Positions 37,255 to 48,104 are shown, counted from the stretch's first letter. The stretch is DNA of 64,000 nt from Noviherbaspirillum saxi (GCF_003591035.1 NZ_QYUO01000001.1:1426001-1490000), one strand, 5' to 3'. Made by a program: numbers and translations. Notes: generated by a model not told the origin, from the letters alone.

Positions 37255-38508
37255 ATGAACGCCCCTTTGGAAAAAAGCCTGGTCGATACCATCAAGGCCC
37301 CGCATTTCCCGATTTACATGGACTATTCGGCCACGACGCCGATTGATCCGCGTGTCGCCGACAAGATGATTCCCTATCTGCGCGAGCAGTTCGGCAATCC
37401 GGCGTCACGTAGCCATATGTACGGCTGGACAGCGGAAAAGGCTGTGGAAGATGCTCGTGCTGATGTCGCGGCCTTGGTCAATGCCGATCCACGCGAAATC
37501 GTCTGGACATCGGGTGCCACTGAAGGCAACAACCTTGCTCTGAAGGGGGCGGCGCAGTTTTACAGGACTAAGGGCAAGCACATCATTACCGTAAAGACAG
37601 AGCATAAGGCTGTTCTCGATACGGTACGCGAACTCGAACGTCAGGGCTTCGACGCGACCTACCTGCAGCCGCAGGACAACGGCCTGATCACCCTGGAGCA
37701 ATTGCAGGAAGCGATCCGCCCTGACACGATTCTGATCTCGGTGATGCTGGTCAACAATGAAATCGGCGTGATTCAGCCGATTCAGGAAATCGGTGAACTG
37801 TGCCGCTCCAAGGGCATCATCTTCCATTGCGATGCAGCACAGGCAACAGGCAAAATGGCAATCGATCTGGAAAAATGGAAGGTCGACCTGATGACCTTTA
37901 CCGCGCACAAGACCTATGGCCCCAAGGGCATCGGCGCTCTCTATGTCCGTCGCAAGCCGCGGATCCGGCTCGAGGCCCAGATGCATGGCGGCGGTCACGA
38001 GCGTGGCCTGCGGTCCGGCACATTGCCGACCCACCAGATCGTGGGCATGGGCGAGGCATTTCGTATCGCCAAGGAAGAGATGGACGCCGAAATCGCGCGC
38101 GTACAAGCATTGCGCGACCGCTTGGCAAAGGGACTTACCGAGATGGAAGAGGTTTATATCAACGGCGACATGGAACACCGTGTTCCCCATAACCTCAATG
38201 TCAGCTTCAATTATGTCGAGGGCGAATCGCTGATCATGGCGATCAAGGATATCGCTGTTTCTTCCGGTTCCGCTTGTACTTCGGCCAGTCTGGAACCATC
38301 TTATGTCTTGAGGGCGCTTGGCCGCAGCGATGAGTTGGCGCACAGCTCGATCCGCTTCACCATCGGTCGATTCACGACCGAGGAAGACATCGACTTCACG
38401 ATCAACCTGATCAAGACCAAGGTGGCCAAGCTGCGTGAACTCTCGCCGCTGTGGGATATGTACAAGGACGGGATTGACCTGAGCACGATCCAGTGGGCTG
38501 CACACTGA
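37255..38508 (+). CDS. iscS: Cysteine desulfurase IscS
   Basis: From ATG 37255 (TTGGAG upstream) the protein is 417 residues. This PLP enzyme takes sulfur from L-cysteine for Fe-S assembly and tRNA thiolation. The cofactor lysine is in [11 protein letters not shown], the persulfide cysteine in [15 protein letters not shown], and the C-terminus ends with the partner-binding [21 protein letters not shown] segment. It follows iscR by 17 bases. Confidence 0.98.
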   Translation: MNAPLEKSLVDTIKAPHFPIYMDYSATTPIDPRVADKMIPYLREQFGNPASRSHMYGWTAEKAVEDARADVAALVNADPREIVWTSGATEGNNLALKGAAQFYRTKGKHIITVKTEHKAVLDTVRELERQGFDATYLQPQDNGLITLEQLQEAIRPDTILISVMLVNNEIGVIQPIQEIGELCRSKGIIFHCDAAQATGKMAIDLEKWKVDLMTFTAHKTYGPKGIGALYVRRKPRIRLEAQMHGGGHERGLRSGTLPTHQIVGMGEAFRIAKEEMDAEIARVQALRDRLAKGLTEMEEVYINGDMEHRVPHNLNVSFNYVEGESLIMAIKDIAVSSGSACTSASLEPSYVLRALGRSDELAHSSIRFTIGRFTTEEDIDFTINLIKTKVAKLRELSPLWDMYKDGIDLSTIQWAAH

Positions 38509-38535
38509 CTTCCACAAGATACAAGGAGCATTAAT

Positions 38536-38937
38536 ATGTCTTATTCTGCAAAAGTTCTCGACCATTACGAAAACCCGCGCAACGTCGGCGCCTTTGAAAA
38601 GGGCGACGATACCGTCGGTACCGGCATGGTGGGTGCCCCGGCTTGCGGCGACGTAATGAAATTGCAAATCAAGGTTGGCGCCGGCGGCGTCATCGAAGAT
38701 GCCAAATTCAAGACCTATGGCTGTGGTTCGGCAATCGCGTCTTCTTCGTTGGTGACCGAATGGGTCAAAGGCAAGACACTGGACGAGGCGATGTCCATCA
38801 AGAATACCCAGATCGCCGAGGAACTCGCTTTGCCGCCCGTGAAGATCCACTGCTCGATTCTCGCTGAAGATGCGATCAAGGCAGCCGTACATGATTACAA
38901 GGCCAAGCACGGCGCCGAAGCCAAGGAAGCTGCCTGA
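38536..38937 (+). CDS. iscU: Fe-S scaffold protein IscU
   Basis: The 133-residue scaffold has the three cluster cysteines in GAPACGDVMKLQI, YGCGSAIASSS and VKIHCSILAEDA, and the Asp next to the first. It also carries the chaperone recognition motif LPPVK, which HscA binds. A short, charged tail (AKHGAEAKEAA) follows. It lies 27 bases after iscS. Confidence 0.98.
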   Translation: MSYSAKVLDHYENPRNVGAFEKGDDTVGTGMVGAPACGDVMKLQIKVGAGGVIEDAKFKTYGCGSAIASSSLVTEWVKGKTLDEAMSIKNTQIAEELALPPVKIHCSILAEDAIKAAVHDYKAKHGAEAKEAA

Positions 38938-38986
38938 TTTGATATCCGGTACTGCCGGGGAACAACTGGAAAGAAACTGATTTGCT

Positions 38987-39310
38987 ATGGCAATCACATT
39001 GACCGAAAAAGCTGCAAAGCACATCAACCGTTATATCGAACGCCGGGGCAAGGGCATCGGCTTGCGCTTCGGCGTGCGTACGACCGGCTGCTCCGGGCTG
39101 GCGTACAAGCTTGAATATGTTGATGAGACCACGCCTGAAGACAATGTGTTTGAATCTCATGGCGTCAAGGTATTTGTTGATCCCAAGAGCTTGCCGTATA
39201 TCGATGGAACCGAACTGGATTTCGCCCGGGAAGGATTGAACGAAGGCTTCAAGTTTCATAATCCGAACGTGAAGGACGAATGCGGTTGCGGCGAAAGCTT
39301 CCGTATTTGA
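38987..39310 (+). CDS. iscA: A-type Fe-S carrier IscA
   Basis: The 107-residue protein has the three A-type cysteines in [13 protein letters not shown] and DECGCGESF. IscA proteins bind iron or clusters and deliver clusters to targets. It lies 49 bases after iscU in the isc operon. Confidence 0.97.
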   Translation: MAITLTEKAAKHINRYIERRGKGIGLRFGVRTTGCSGLAYKLEYVDETTPEDNVFESHGVKVFVDPKSLPYIDGTELDFAREGLNEGFKFHNPNVKDECGCGESFRI

Positions 39311-39387
39311 GTTGATCGAGTACTGCGCCGTAACGGGCGGGTAATCGCACGTCAAGCCTGTTGATGTCTGAACAGGCTTTTCTTTGA

Positions 39388-39909
39388 ATGACCATGAAAA
39401 ATCACTTCGAGCTGTTCCATCTGCCGCAAAAGTTCGCCATCGACATGGCGGCATTGGATTCGGCTTTTCACGAAGTGCAGAACCGCGTGCACCCGGACAA
39501 GTTCATCAACGCAGGCGACACTGAAAAGCGCGTTGCGATGCAATGGGCAACGCGTGCCAACGAGGCGTATCGGACGCTGAGAAATCCATTCAAGCGCGCG
39601 GCCTATCTGTGTGAACTGAACGGGGTCGACCTCCAAATCCAATCGAATACCGCAATGCCACGCGACTTCCTGATGCAGCAGATGGAATGGCGTGACGAGC
39701 TCGAAGAGGCAAAGGCAGACAGGGACCTTGCGGCGCTGGAAGGGCTCGAATCAGACCTGCGAGCCGCTCGTAAGAAAAAATTATCCGACATCGCAGCTCT
39801 GCTCGATGCAGACGATTTCGTGGCAGCCGCACAAGGAGTGCGTCAGCTGATGTTTCTTGAAAAGTTCGGCGAAGAAGTGGAAGCCGTCTTTGAAAAAATC
39901 GAGGGCTGA
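39388..39909 (+). CDS. hscB: Fe-S assembly co-chaperone HscB
   Basis: The 173-residue J-protein has an N-terminal J domain with the HPD triad ([12 protein letters not shown]) and a C-terminal three-helix domain ([14 protein letters not shown]) that binds IscU. It stimulates HscA ATPase. The start could be ATG 39388 or ATG 39394; the longer is given. Confidence 0.96.
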   Translation: MTMKNHFELFHLPQKFAIDMAALDSAFHEVQNRVHPDKFINAGDTEKRVAMQWATRANEAYRTLRNPFKRAAYLCELNGVDLQIQSNTAMPRDFLMQQMEWRDELEEAKADRDLAALEGLESDLRAARKKKLSDIAALLDADDFVAAAQGVRQLMFLEKFGEEVEAVFEKIEG

Positions 39910-39947
39910 AGTTTCGTTCACGCAGCCGACAATACAGATCACATTCT

Positions 39948-41813
39948 ATGGCTCTCCTACAGATATCCGAACCCGGCATGTCGACCGCGCCACATCAGCA
40001 CAGGCTGGCGGTAGGCATCGACCTTGGTACCACCAATTCGCTGGTGGCGACCGTGCGAAGCAGCATTCCCGAGGTGCTCACCGACGAGGATGGGCATCCT
40101 CTGTTGCCGTCCATCGTGCGTTATCTGCCGACCGGCAATGCGCATATCGGCTATAAAGCCCAGGCCGCGCAGACCACCGATCCCAAGAACACCATCGTTT
40201 CTGTCAAGCGCTTCATGGGCCGCGGCCTGAAGGACATTGCCTACGTCGAGAACCAGCCTTACGATTTTGTCGACGCACCGGGTATGGTCCAACTGAAGAC
40301 GGTCGCCGGCGTCAAAAGCCCGGTCGAAGTATCGGCCGAAATTCTCGCCTCGCTGCGCCAGCGCGCCGAGGACGCATTGGGCGACGAACTGGTCGGAGCA
40401 GTGATTACCGTGCCGGCCTATTTCGATGATGCGCAGCGCCAGGCTACCAAGGATGCAGCCAAACTGGCTGGGCTGAACGTGTTGCGCCTGCTGAATGAGC
40501 CGACCGCGGCAGCCATCGCGTATGGCCTGGATAACGCTTCGGAAGGCATTTATGCGGTATACGATCTCGGCGGCGGAACCTTCGATATTTCGATTCTGAA
40601 GCTGACGAAGGGCGTGTTTGAAGTCCTGGCAACCGGCGGCGATTCGGCGCTGGGCGGCGATGATTTCGATCACCGGATCCTATGCTGGATCACCGAACAG
40701 GAAAACCTTGCGCCGCTGTCCGACAAGGATACGCGTATCCTGATGGTCAAGGCCAGGGAAGCCAAAGAGTTGCTGTCCACGCAGTCGGAAACCCATATCG
40801 ATGCAGTGCTCAATTCCGACGAAGAAGTGCGCCTTACCATCAATGCGGCCACGTTCGCGCAGATCACGCAGCACCTCGTCGGCAAGACCATTACGCCGTG
40901 CAGGAAGGCGCTGCGGGATGCGGGACTGAGCGCGGACGATGTGGATGGTGTTGTCCTCGTCGGCGGTGCTACCCGCATGCCGCATGTGCGCAAGGCGGTC
41001 GGAGATTTCTTCCAGACCATGCCACTGGCAAATCTGGATCCGGACAAGGTGGTTGCATTGGGTGCAGCCATTCAAGCCAATCTGCTTGCGGGTAATCGTG
41101 CGCCGGGTGATGACTGGCTGCTTTTGGACGTGATTCCGCTGTCGCTCGGTATCGAAACGATGGGCGGTCTGGTCGAAAAAGTCATTCCGCGAAATTCCAC
41201 TATCCCTTGCGCGCGCGCGCAGGAGTTCACCACGTTCAAGGATGGTCAGACAGCGATGGCTATTCATGTCGTGCAAGGTGAGCGCGAACTAGTCAGCGAT
41301 TGCCGATCTCTGGCACGCTTCGAGCTGCGTGGCATACCGCCGATGGCGGCTGGAGCAGCCCGCATCCTGGTAACTTATCAAGTCGATGCGGACGGCCTGC
41401 TTTCCGTTTCGGCGCGTGAACAGCGTTCCGGTGTCGAGGCATCAATCGAAGTCAAGCCATCGTATGGGCTGGGGGACGACGATGTCGCGAGGATGCTGCA
41501 AGAGTCGTACAACTCGGCCGATGCGGATATGAAATTACGTGCCCTGCGCGAAGAACAGGTCGAAGCCGAACGTATACTCCTGGCCACGCAATCGGCACTT
41601 GATGCCGACGCCAGCCTGTTGTCCGAAGAGGAGCGCGAGCAAATTGCCGGCCTGATGGAAGAGGTCCGCAAGATGTCCCACAGCGACGACCATGCAGCGA
41701 TAAAGGCCTCCGTCGATGCGCTTGCCCAAGGCACCGAGGAGTTTGCGGCGCGCCGGATGGACCGCAGCGTACGCGTTGCACTTTCCGGCAAGAAGCTGGA
41801 CCAGATTGCCTGA
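39948..41813 (+). CDS. hscA: Fe-S assembly chaperone HscA (Hsp70 class)
   Basis: The 621-residue ATPase has the Hsp70 phosphate-binding loop ([13 protein letters not shown]), [14 protein letters not shown] and [13 protein letters not shown], followed by the substrate domain. Compared with DnaK it lacks a long acidic tail, as expected for HscA. It recognises the LPPVK motif of IscU and promotes cluster transfer. It starts 39 bases after hscB. Confidence 0.97.
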   Translation: MALLQISEPGMSTAPHQHRLAVGIDLGTTNSLVATVRSSIPEVLTDEDGHPLLPSIVRYLPTGNAHIGYKAQAAQTTDPKNTIVSVKRFMGRGLKDIAYVENQPYDFVDAPGMVQLKTVAGVKSPVEVSAEILASLRQRAEDALGDELVGAVITVPAYFDDAQRQATKDAAKLAGLNVLRLLNEPTAAAIAYGLDNASEGIYAVYDLGGGTFDISILKLTKGVFEVLATGGDSALGGDDFDHRILCWITEQENLAPLSDKDTRILMVKAREAKELLSTQSETHIDAVLNSDEEVRLTINAATFAQITQHLVGKTITPCRKALRDAGLSADDVDGVVLVGGATRMPHVRKAVGDFFQTMPLANLDPDKVVALGAAIQANLLAGNRAPGDDWLLLDVIPLSLGIETMGGLVEKVIPRNSTIPCARAQEFTTFKDGQTAMAIHVVQGERELVSDCRSLARFELRGIPPMAAGAARILVTYQVDADGLLSVSAREQRSGVEASIEVKPSYGLGDDDVARMLQESYNSADADMKLRALREEQVEAERILLATQSALDADASLLSEEEREQIAGLMEEVRKMSHSDDHAAIKASVDALAQGTEEFAARRMDRSVRVALSGKKLDQIA

Positions 41814-41868
41814 ATGGCGGACCACAGTCCGTCGCCCGGCTTGACACTAACATCACGAGGTAAGCGAA

Positions 41869-42207
41869 GTGCCCCAAATTGTTGTTCTTCCCCATGCCAC
41901 ACATTGCCCGGAAGGGGCTGTCATTGAGGCGCCCGCCGGCACATCGATCTGCGATGCCCTGCTTGAGCATGACATCGAAATAGAACATGCATGCGAAAAA
42001 TCCTGCGCCTGCACGACCTGCCACGTTGTAGTGCGCGAAGGATTTGCGTCGCTCAACGAACTCGAAGAAAAGGAAGAAGATTTGCTGGATCGCGCCTGGG
42101 GCCTGGAGGCAACTTCGCGGTTGTCGTGTCAGGCGGTCCTTGCCGACAAGGACGTCGTTGTTGAAATACCTAAGTACACGATCAATCACGCAAGCGAGAA
42201 TCATTAA
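41869..42207 (+). CDS. fdx: 2Fe-2S ferredoxin of the isc operon
   Basis: The protein starts at GTG 41869, with GAGG eight bases upstream, and has 112 residues. The adrenodoxin-type ligands are in CEKSCACTTC and LSCQ. It supplies electrons for cluster assembly on IscU. The 55-base gap from hscA and the rare start are consistent with reduced expression relative to neighbours, which is inference. Confidence 0.96.
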   Translation: MPQIVVLPHATHCPEGAVIEAPAGTSICDALLEHDIEIEHACEKSCACTTCHVVVREGFASLNELEEKEEDLLDRAWGLEATSRLSCQAVLADKDVVVEIPKYTINHASENH

Positions 42208-42283
42208 AGCGGTTTGCGGAAGGTGATACGGCGCTGAAGCAAGCGCCTCGCCAATCCGGAAATTGTCCCAAGAGGAGGCCGAT

Positions 42284-42478
42284 ATGAAATGGATAGATAC
42301 CGTTCGCATTGCTGAAGAATTGCATGACAAGTATCCGGACATCGATCCGACGACTATACGTTTTACCGACTTGCATCAGTGGGTGTGTGCCCTGGATGGA
42401 TTCGAAGATGATCCCAAGCGGTCGGGCGAGAAAATTCTTGAAGCAATACAAATGGCATGGATCGCCGAAGCGCAATAG
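42284..42478 (+). CDS. iscX: IscX family protein
   Basis: ATG 42284 follows AGAGGAGG and gives 64 residues, the family size. The motif set WIDTVRIAEELHDKYPDIDPTTIRFTDLHQWV and DDPKRSGEKILEAIQMAW is that of IscX (YfhJ), a small acidic protein that binds IscS and tunes its activity. It closes the isc operon. Confidence 0.95.
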   Translation: MKWIDTVRIAEELHDKYPDIDPTTIRFTDLHQWVCALDGFEDDPKRSGEKILEAIQMAWIAEAQ

Positions 42479-42558
42479 GGCTTCAGCGTTTGGGGCTTCA
42501 GCGTTTCGTCGGTCATTGTAGTCAAGTATTTTTGCGGGCGACCGGCGTGGCGGATCTT

Positions 42559-44136
42559 TCAGCACTGCTCCTGTAGCGGCAGGGAAATCGTCAGCACGGT
42601 TCCCTTGTCGGGTTGGCTATCGATGGTCAATTCGCCGCCAAGCGCGTTAATCCGTTCTTCTATGCCTACGAGCCCGAATGAGTTGGCTTTTCTACGGCAG
42701 TCCGGATAGATGCCGATACCGTTGTCGGCAATCTTCATGCACAGCTTGTATTCCTGTCGATACAGCGCGATTTTCACGTAGGAAGCCTGCGCATGGCGGA
42801 TCACGTTGTTGAGCGATTCCTGCAGAATGCGGAAGAGCGCAGTAGCCCGGTCGTCTTCAAGCGTGACTTCGTCTTCCATTGTCAATTCGCATGCTATGCC
42901 GCTGCGCCGTTGAAAATCCTGTACCTGCCACTCGATGGCGGCGGTCAGCCCCAAGTCCAGAACGGTGGGGCGCAGATTGTTGATCGCAGCGCGCACTGCT
43001 TTCATCGTTGCATCGATATGACTAAGGGCAATACTTACCCGCTCATTGAGCTTGGGATGAGCACGCCCTGTGCGGGTATGCAGCATCGAAACATCAATCC
43101 GCAATGCAAGCAGATTTTGACCAAGATCATCGTGGATTTCCCGCGCGATACGCTTGCGTTCGTCTTCCCGCACACGCTCTTGATAAGACACAAGATGGCG
43201 TAGCATCTGGCGGGAGTGGCGTAGCTGCTCTTCGGCGTTCTTGCGTTCGGAAATGTCGGTGCAACTGCCGATATAACCAAGAAAGCGGCCTGACGGCGAC
43301 GTGCGCGGCACACCATGTGCCAGCATGTAGTGATAGTGCCCGATGCTGCTGCGCAAGCGGTATTCGACAGAAAAGGGGCTACGTTCGGCAAACGCTGCCG
43401 ACTGACTAGCGAGATAGTGCGCAACGTCTTCGTCGTGGATACCTTCGATCCAGCCCTGGTTCAGTTCCTGCTCAAGGGTCCGCCCCGTGAAATCGAGCCA
43501 CATCTTGTTGAACCAGAGGTATTGCTGGTCCGGTCCGGTGGTCCAGATGAGGACCGGCGCGGAGTCAGCCATCAGGTGAAAACGTTCCTCGCTTTCGATC
43601 AGGATACGTTCGGCCTGCTTGCGTGCGCTGATGTCGCATACGACCATCCGGCATGTTTGCGTTGCTGAGTCGACATTTGCCTCAATATGCGCATGAAATG
43701 GCTGTTTCATGGCATTCAGCAGGCTTAGTTCGCAAATCTTCTTTTCCTCGCTGCTGAAGACATCCTCCAGAAACGAGGAAAAATCGGCCTGCAGATGAGG
43801 CTCAATGTAGTCGCTGAGATTGCTGCCGACTAAGCTTGCACGTGGAATGACCAGCAAGCCAGCTCCGGTAAGATTGACGTCGCGAATGAGTCCCTGGCGA
43901 TCGATGCAAAAATAGCCGACCGGAGCAAAGTCATAAAGGTCGGCATAACGGTTTGTCAGGCGATTGGTGTCCAGCACTGAATTGACAGGCAAGTAGGAAA
44001 GCTCTTGCTGTTGCACAGTTGGATCATGCGTAAACATGAATGTCGTGCGCGATACTGTATTCTCGGACGGCTGCTCATCTGCGCGTCGACGGAGTTGCTT
44101 TGGCCGAATCATCGATTTTTCGTTACCGTGTCCCAC
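42559..44136 (-). CDS. Orphan PAS-PAS sensor histidine kinase (HisKA_3 type)
   Basis: The longest form starts at GTG 44136 (525 residues); ATG 44112 or ATG 44037 are alternatives, none with a strong ribosome site. Two PAS domains (about 60-175 and 185-310, the second with its PAC tail GYIGSCTDISERK) precede a HisKA_3 domain with an intact phosphoacceptor (RIAREIHDDLGQ), and an ATPase domain with the N box (ILQESLNNVIRHAQASY) and DNGIG. No membrane helix or adjacent response regulator is present. It resembles the atypical kinase at 26748 in class and might share its partner; that is a guess. Confidence 0.87.
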   Translation of the reverse strand: MGHGNEKSMIRPKQLRRRADEQPSENTVSRTTFMFTHDPTVQQQELSYLPVNSVLDTNRLTNRYADLYDFAPVGYFCIDRQGLIRDVNLTGAGLLVIPRASLVGSNLSDYIEPHLQADFSSFLEDVFSSEEKKICELSLLNAMKQPFHAHIEANVDSATQTCRMVVCDISARKQAERILIESEERFHLMADSAPVLIWTTGPDQQYLWFNKMWLDFTGRTLEQELNQGWIEGIHDEDVAHYLASQSAAFAERSPFSVEYRLRSSIGHYHYMLAHGVPRTSPSGRFLGYIGSCTDISERKNAEEQLRHSRQMLRHLVSYQERVREDERKRIAREIHDDLGQNLLALRIDVSMLHTRTGRAHPKLNERVSIALSHIDATMKAVRAAINNLRPTVLDLGLTAAIEWQVQDFQRRSGIACELTMEDEVTLEDDRATALFRILQESLNNVIRHAQASYVKIALYRQEYKLCMKIADNGIGIYPDCRRKANSFGLVGIEERINALGGELTIDSQPDKGTVLTISLPLQEQC

Positions 44137-44346
44137 AAGCGATATTCCCTGAAAATGCAGAGAGTTTGTAGTGCTAAAAGAACAAGTATGGTGCTGGGGG
44201 CAATCTATGGCAAGGATTGTTACAGCGTCGTATTTCCTTACAAACTCTTCTAATGTTAGAAAGAAAGATTTGTCATGTTACGTACGAGTCAGGACTGGTA
44301 TAAGACATGAAATTTCATCAAACACAGGGCAAGGAATCTGCAAAAA

Positions 44347-44373
44347 AGAAAAGGCGGCATACGCCACCTTTTT
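44347..44373 (-). terminator. Rho-independent terminator of the glycine-zipper gene
   Basis: On the minus strand AAGGTGGC-GTAT-GCCGCCTT, with one T-C mismatch on reading the arms, is followed by TTCTTTTTTG. It lies 40 bases beyond the stop of the 44413-45117 gene. Confidence 0.7.
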
Positions 44374-44412
44374 AATCACATGCCGTGAAATGGCTTGCGT
44401 GAGCTGCGTGAG

Positions 44413-45117
44413 TTACGCACGAGCGGTAAGCTGACCGTCGACCACACGTACGCGATCACCCGTGTTCCAACCCGGCTGCTGGGCAAACGGAAATGTGCGG
44501 GTCTGCCCGTCTTCCATGCGTACGCGCACCTGATAGCTTGTCGTGGAACGTGTCCGTTTTTCCACTTCGTTGCCTGCATACCCGCCTCCGACCGCGCCTG
44601 CGACAGTCGCCAGCTTGCGGCCGTTGCCGCCGCCGACCTGATTGCCTAATACGCCTCCCAATACTGCGCCGGCGACCATGCCGACACCGCTAGGCTGGGC
44701 CGCTTGCTGAATCGCTTGTACGGACTCTACACGTCCACAGCTGTAGCAGACTGCCGGTGCTTGAGCCACTGCAGGCAAGTTACTGTTGTAAGTTGGACGG
44801 GGCTGCGCAGGTGCATGTGCAACGCGGGGTGTGGATGCGCGCTTTTCAGCCGGCGCAGGTTTCGCGTTCGCCGACTTGGATTCGGCCTGCTCATCCTTCG
44901 TTTCCACCAGAGCGGCGGGAGAGGATGCAACGGCTGCCGAGCCAACCGAAGTGGCGACCGGAGAGGCTTCCGCCGCAGCGGCTGGTGTCGAGCTGCTATG
45001 CGATGTTGGAATCAGCCCTGTCATCGCGGCAACGCCGGTAAGGCTGACCAGCATGACGGAAATCGCCGCGCCAGCGACCAGTGGGTGAACTCGGCTCGAT
45101 GTATTGTTGTTTTCCAT
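44413..45117 (-). CDS. Glycine-zipper 2TM domain envelope protein
   Basis: The ATG at 45117 follows AGGAGGT and gives 234 residues. One N-terminal membrane segment (LVAGAAISVMLVSLTGVAAMTGL) is followed by an Ala/Pro/Ser-rich linker (45-125), a CYSCG pair, and the glycine-zipper block GVGMVAGAVLGGVLGNQVGGGNG...VAGAVGGGYAGNEVEKR. The C-terminal beta-rich part (YQVRVRMEDGQTRTFPF) is usual for this family, related to SlyB and Rickettsia 17-kDa antigens. It is probably anchored in the inner membrane; the role is unknown. Confidence 0.85.
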   Translation of the reverse strand: MENNNTSSRVHPLVAGAAISVMLVSLTGVAAMTGLIPTSHSSSTPAAAAEASPVATSVGSAAVASSPAALVETKDEQAESKSANAKPAPAEKRASTPRVAHAPAQPRPTYNSNLPAVAQAPAVCYSCGRVESVQAIQQAAQPSGVGMVAGAVLGGVLGNQVGGGNGRKLATVAGAVGGGYAGNEVEKRTRSTTSYQVRVRMEDGQTRTFPFAQQPGWNTGDRVRVVDGQLTARA

Positions 45118-45299
45118 ATGACCTCCTGTGTCGGACAACGTCAATGCAAGTGCATGAACCGATTATCGGAGGTAAGAACTTTGGCGACTAGGTCATTATT
45201 GTGTCAGCTGTAAGGCTTTGTAACCCGGTTTGCTGAGTGTCAAACCGCTGCGGCGCAGGTCATCAGTAGGCAGGGCCGCACATCAATACGAAAAACAAA

Positions 45300-45320
45300 A
45301 CAGGGCCGCTCGGGCCCTGT
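45300..45320 (-). terminator. Rho-independent terminator of lysS
   Basis: ACAGGGCC and GGCCCTGT pair around five bases, and on the minus strand are followed by TTTGTTTTTCG. It lies 30 bases past the lysS stop. Confidence 0.85.
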
Positions 45321-45349
45321 TCTTCATGCTATTCAAGCACTACGCATCG

Positions 45350-46876
45350 TCAATCTTCGCGGCGCAGGTGAGGGAAGAGAATCACGTCACGAATGTTGGG
45401 CGAGTCGGTAATGAGCATCATCAGGCGATCGATGCCGATGCCGCAACCGCCGGCCGGAGGCATTCCGTATTCCAGTGCACGGATATAGTCGGCGTCGTAA
45501 AACATCGCTTCCTCATCGCCGGCATCCTTCGCTGCGACCTGGGCCTGGAAACGCGCAGCCTGGTCTTCCGGATCGTTCAGTTCCGAGAAGCCGTTTGCAA
45601 TCTCGCGGCCGGTAATGAACAGTTCGAAGCGTTCGGTAATGCCTGCAACTGTATCGGATGCGCGCGCCAGCGGCGACACCTCGACCGGATAGTCGATGAT
45701 ATAGGTCGGCTCCCACAACTGCGCTTCCGCAGTCTCTTCGAACAGCGCCAGTTGCAGTGCGCCCAGTCCAGCAGTGGCAAACGGTGCCACACCGAATTTT
45801 TTCAGTTCGGCTTTCAGGAAAGCTGCATCGTTTAACTGTTCATTGGTGTACTGCGGTGCGAACTTGTTGATCGCTCCGACGATGGTCAGGCGGTGGAAGG
45901 GCTTGCTCAGATCCAGTTCGCGGCCCTGATAGGTCAGCTGTGCGGTACCGTGCGCATCGATCGCGGCTTGGCGAATCACCGCTTCGGTAAAGTCCATCAG
46001 CCATTTGTAGTCGACATACGCCGCATAGAATTCCATCATCGTGAATTCGGGATTATGACGCGGCGACACACCCTCGTTGCGAAAGTTGCGATTGACTTCG
46101 AACACCCGATCGAAGCCGCCCACCACCAGACGCTTCAGATACAGCTCGGGCGCGATACGCAGGAACATCTGCATGTCGAGCGCATTGTGGTGCGTGGTGA
46201 AGGGTTTGGCCGCAGCCCCGCCGGGAATCGGATGCAGCATCGGCGTTTCGACTTCCATGAATTCATGTTCGGACATGAAGCGACGGATCGACGACATGGC
46301 GGCCGTGCGCGCCTTGAAGGTGCGGCGGGTTTCCTCACTGGTAATCAGGTCGACGTAACGCTGCCGGTATTTGGTTTCCTGGTCCGACAGGCCATGGAAC
46401 TTGTCCGGCAGCGGACGCAGCGATTTTGTCAGCAGACGCAAGCCGGTAACCTTGATCGAGAGCTCCCCGGTCTTGGTCTTGAACAGCGTGCCCTCGGCGC
46501 CAAGGATGTCGCCCATATCCCAATGCTTGAAAGTGGCGTGCAATGCTTCGCCGGCGTTGTCATTGGTGATGTAAAGCTGGATACGGCCGTCGGCATTGCG
46601 GCCGGATCCGTCCTGCAGCGTGGCGAACGAAGCCTTGCCCATCACGCGCTTGAGCATCATGCGGCCGGCAACCGTCACCTTGACCGGGTCGGCTTCAAGC
46701 TGTTCGTTATCGAGTTCGCCATAGCGGGCATGCAGATCCCACGCCTTGTGTTCGGGGCGAAAATCGTTGGGGAAGGCGATGCCTTGTTCGCGCAGCGCGG
46801 CCAGCTTGGAGCGGCGTTCCGCAATGATCGAATTTTCGTCTTGCGCCGGAGCGGCGTTTTCTATTTGCTTGTTCAT
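45350..46876 (-). CDS. lysS: Lysyl-tRNA synthetase, class II
   Basis: The ATG at 46876 gives 508 residues. An N-terminal anticodon-binding OB fold ([26 protein letters not shown]) leads to the class II catalytic core: motif 1 ([21 protein letters not shown]), motif 2 ([20 protein letters not shown]) and motif 3 ([12 protein letters not shown]). It charges tRNA-Lys. It lies downstream of prfB on the same strand, the order also seen in E. coli, with a GC-rich hairpin between. Confidence 0.97.
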   Translation of the reverse strand: MNKQIENAAPAQDENSIIAERRSKLAALREQGIAFPNDFRPEHKAWDLHARYGELDNEQLEADPVKVTVAGRMMLKRVMGKASFATLQDGSGRNADGRIQLYITNDNAGEALHATFKHWDMGDILGAEGTLFKTKTGELSIKVTGLRLLTKSLRPLPDKFHGLSDQETKYRQRYVDLITSEETRRTFKARTAAMSSIRRFMSEHEFMEVETPMLHPIPGGAAAKPFTTHHNALDMQMFLRIAPELYLKRLVVGGFDRVFEVNRNFRNEGVSPRHNPEFTMMEFYAAYVDYKWLMDFTEAVIRQAAIDAHGTAQLTYQGRELDLSKPFHRLTIVGAINKFAPQYTNEQLNDAAFLKAELKKFGVAPFATAGLGALQLALFEETAEAQLWEPTYIIDYPVEVSPLARASDTVAGITERFELFITGREIANGFSELNDPEDQAARFQAQVAAKDAGDEEAMFYDADYIRALEYGMPPAGGCGIGIDRLMMLITDSPNIRDVILFPHLRRED

Positions 46877-46954
46877 TTCAGTAATGCGTGAGTGACTGCG
46901 AGATATAGGGAAGCGGCATAGGGGACGGCAGGCTTTTCGGAGCATCAGGCCACT

Positions 46955-46977
46955 GCGCGGCCGGTTTCCGGCCGCGC
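46955..46977 (-). other. GC-rich hairpin between prfB and lysS
   Basis: GCGCGGCCGG-TTT-CCGGCCGCGC, ten perfect pairs. There is no T run on either strand, so it does not look like a standard terminator. It may attenuate or stabilise the prfB-lysS transcript. Confidence 0.6.
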
Positions 46978-46999
46978 GCCAAATGCGTCGTATCAGCCT

Positions 47000-48104
47000 T
47001 TACACACCCTGTTTCAGCGAGGCGGCAATGAAGTCGTCGAGGTCGCCGTCAAGCACGGCTTTCGTATTGCCAACTTCGTGGTTGGTACGCAAATCCTTGA
47101 TGCGCGACTGGTCGAGCACATAGGAACGGATCTGATGGCCCCAGCCGATATCGGTTTTGGAGTCTTCCATTTTCTGCTGCTCGCTCATGCGCTTGCGCAA
47201 TTCCAGTTCATACAGCCGCGACTTCAGCATGGCCCAGGCTTCGGCACGGTTGCGGTGCTGGCTGCGGTCGTTCTGGCACTGCACGACGATGCCGGAAGGT
47301 CCGTGCGTCAGACGCACCGCCGAGTCGGTCTTGTTGATGTGCTGTCCGCCGGCACCAGATGCGCGGAAGGTATCCACGCGCACGTCGGCCGGATTGACGT
47401 CGATTTCGATGGATTCGTCGACTTCGGGGTAGACGAATACGCTGGAAAAGGAAGTGTGTCGGCCATTGGCGGAGTCGAACGGCGACTTGCGAACCAGGCG
47501 GTGCACGCCGCTTTCGGAACGCAGGAAACCATAGGCATACTCGCCTTCGACCTTGATGGTCGCGGTCTTGATGCCGGCGACTTCACCTTCGGATTCTTCC
47601 AGAATTTCAGTCTTGAAACCCTTGCGTTCGCAGTAACGCAAATACTGGCGCAACAGCATCGACGCCCAGTCCTGCGCTTCGGTGCCGCCTGCGCCGGCCT
47701 GGATATCGATAAAGCAGTTGTTGGGGTCCATCGGATTGGAAAACATCCGGCGGAATTCCATGCCTTCAACCAGTTTCCTGAGTTCATCGGCATCGTGTTC
47801 GATCGCCATCAGCGTATCTTCGTCCTGCTCTTCGCGTGCCATATCGAACAGGTCGCGCGCATCGGCCAGGTCGGCATCGATCTTGGTGAGTGTGAGGACG
47901 ATCGCTTCCAGCGATTTCTTTTCCTTGCCGAGATCCTGGGCACGCTTGGGGTCGTTCCAGACGTTCGGGTCTTCCAGTTCGGCGTTGACTTGTTCGAGTT
48001 TCTCTGACTTTACATCGACGTCAAAGATACCTCCGAAGTTCGGCTGCGCGGTTTGTCAGGTCCGCAAGCAGCGAGGAGAGGGAATTGAGGCGTTCGGCTT
48101 CCAT
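47000..48104 (-). CDS. prfB: Peptide chain release factor 2, with programmed +1 frameshift
   Basis: Translation starts at ATG 48104 ([27 protein letters not shown]), meets an in-frame TGA at 48021-48023 after 27 codons, and continues in the +1 frame from 48022 to 47000. The combined product is 367 residues, the normal length. The main part has the stop-codon-reading tripeptide SPF ([15 protein letters not shown]) and the catalytic GGQ ([19 protein letters not shown]). RF2 reads UGA and UAA, so shifting at its own UGA is autoregulation. It should not be read as a broken gene. Confidence 0.97.
48020..48034 (-). promoter_or_regulatory. Programmed +1 frameshift site of prfB
   Basis: On the minus strand the signal reads GGAGG-TAT-CTT-TGA-C: a Shine-Dalgarno-like GGAGG three bases before the slippery CTT, then the stop TGA. 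This is the arrangement known from E. coli prfB. Confidence 0.95.

Noticed and set aside
37405..39027. 540-residue minus-strand frame opposite iscS and iscU
   Set aside because: It covers two certain genes and reads as shadow sequence; no ribosome site or domain.
42478..42506. Direct repeat GGGCTTCAGCGTTT twice after iscX
   Set aside because: Only two 14-base copies 15 bases apart, with no structure; most likely slippage duplication.
47000..48104. Reading prfB as a pseudogene because of an internal TGA
   Set aside because: The complete frameshift signal is present and the product has normal length.
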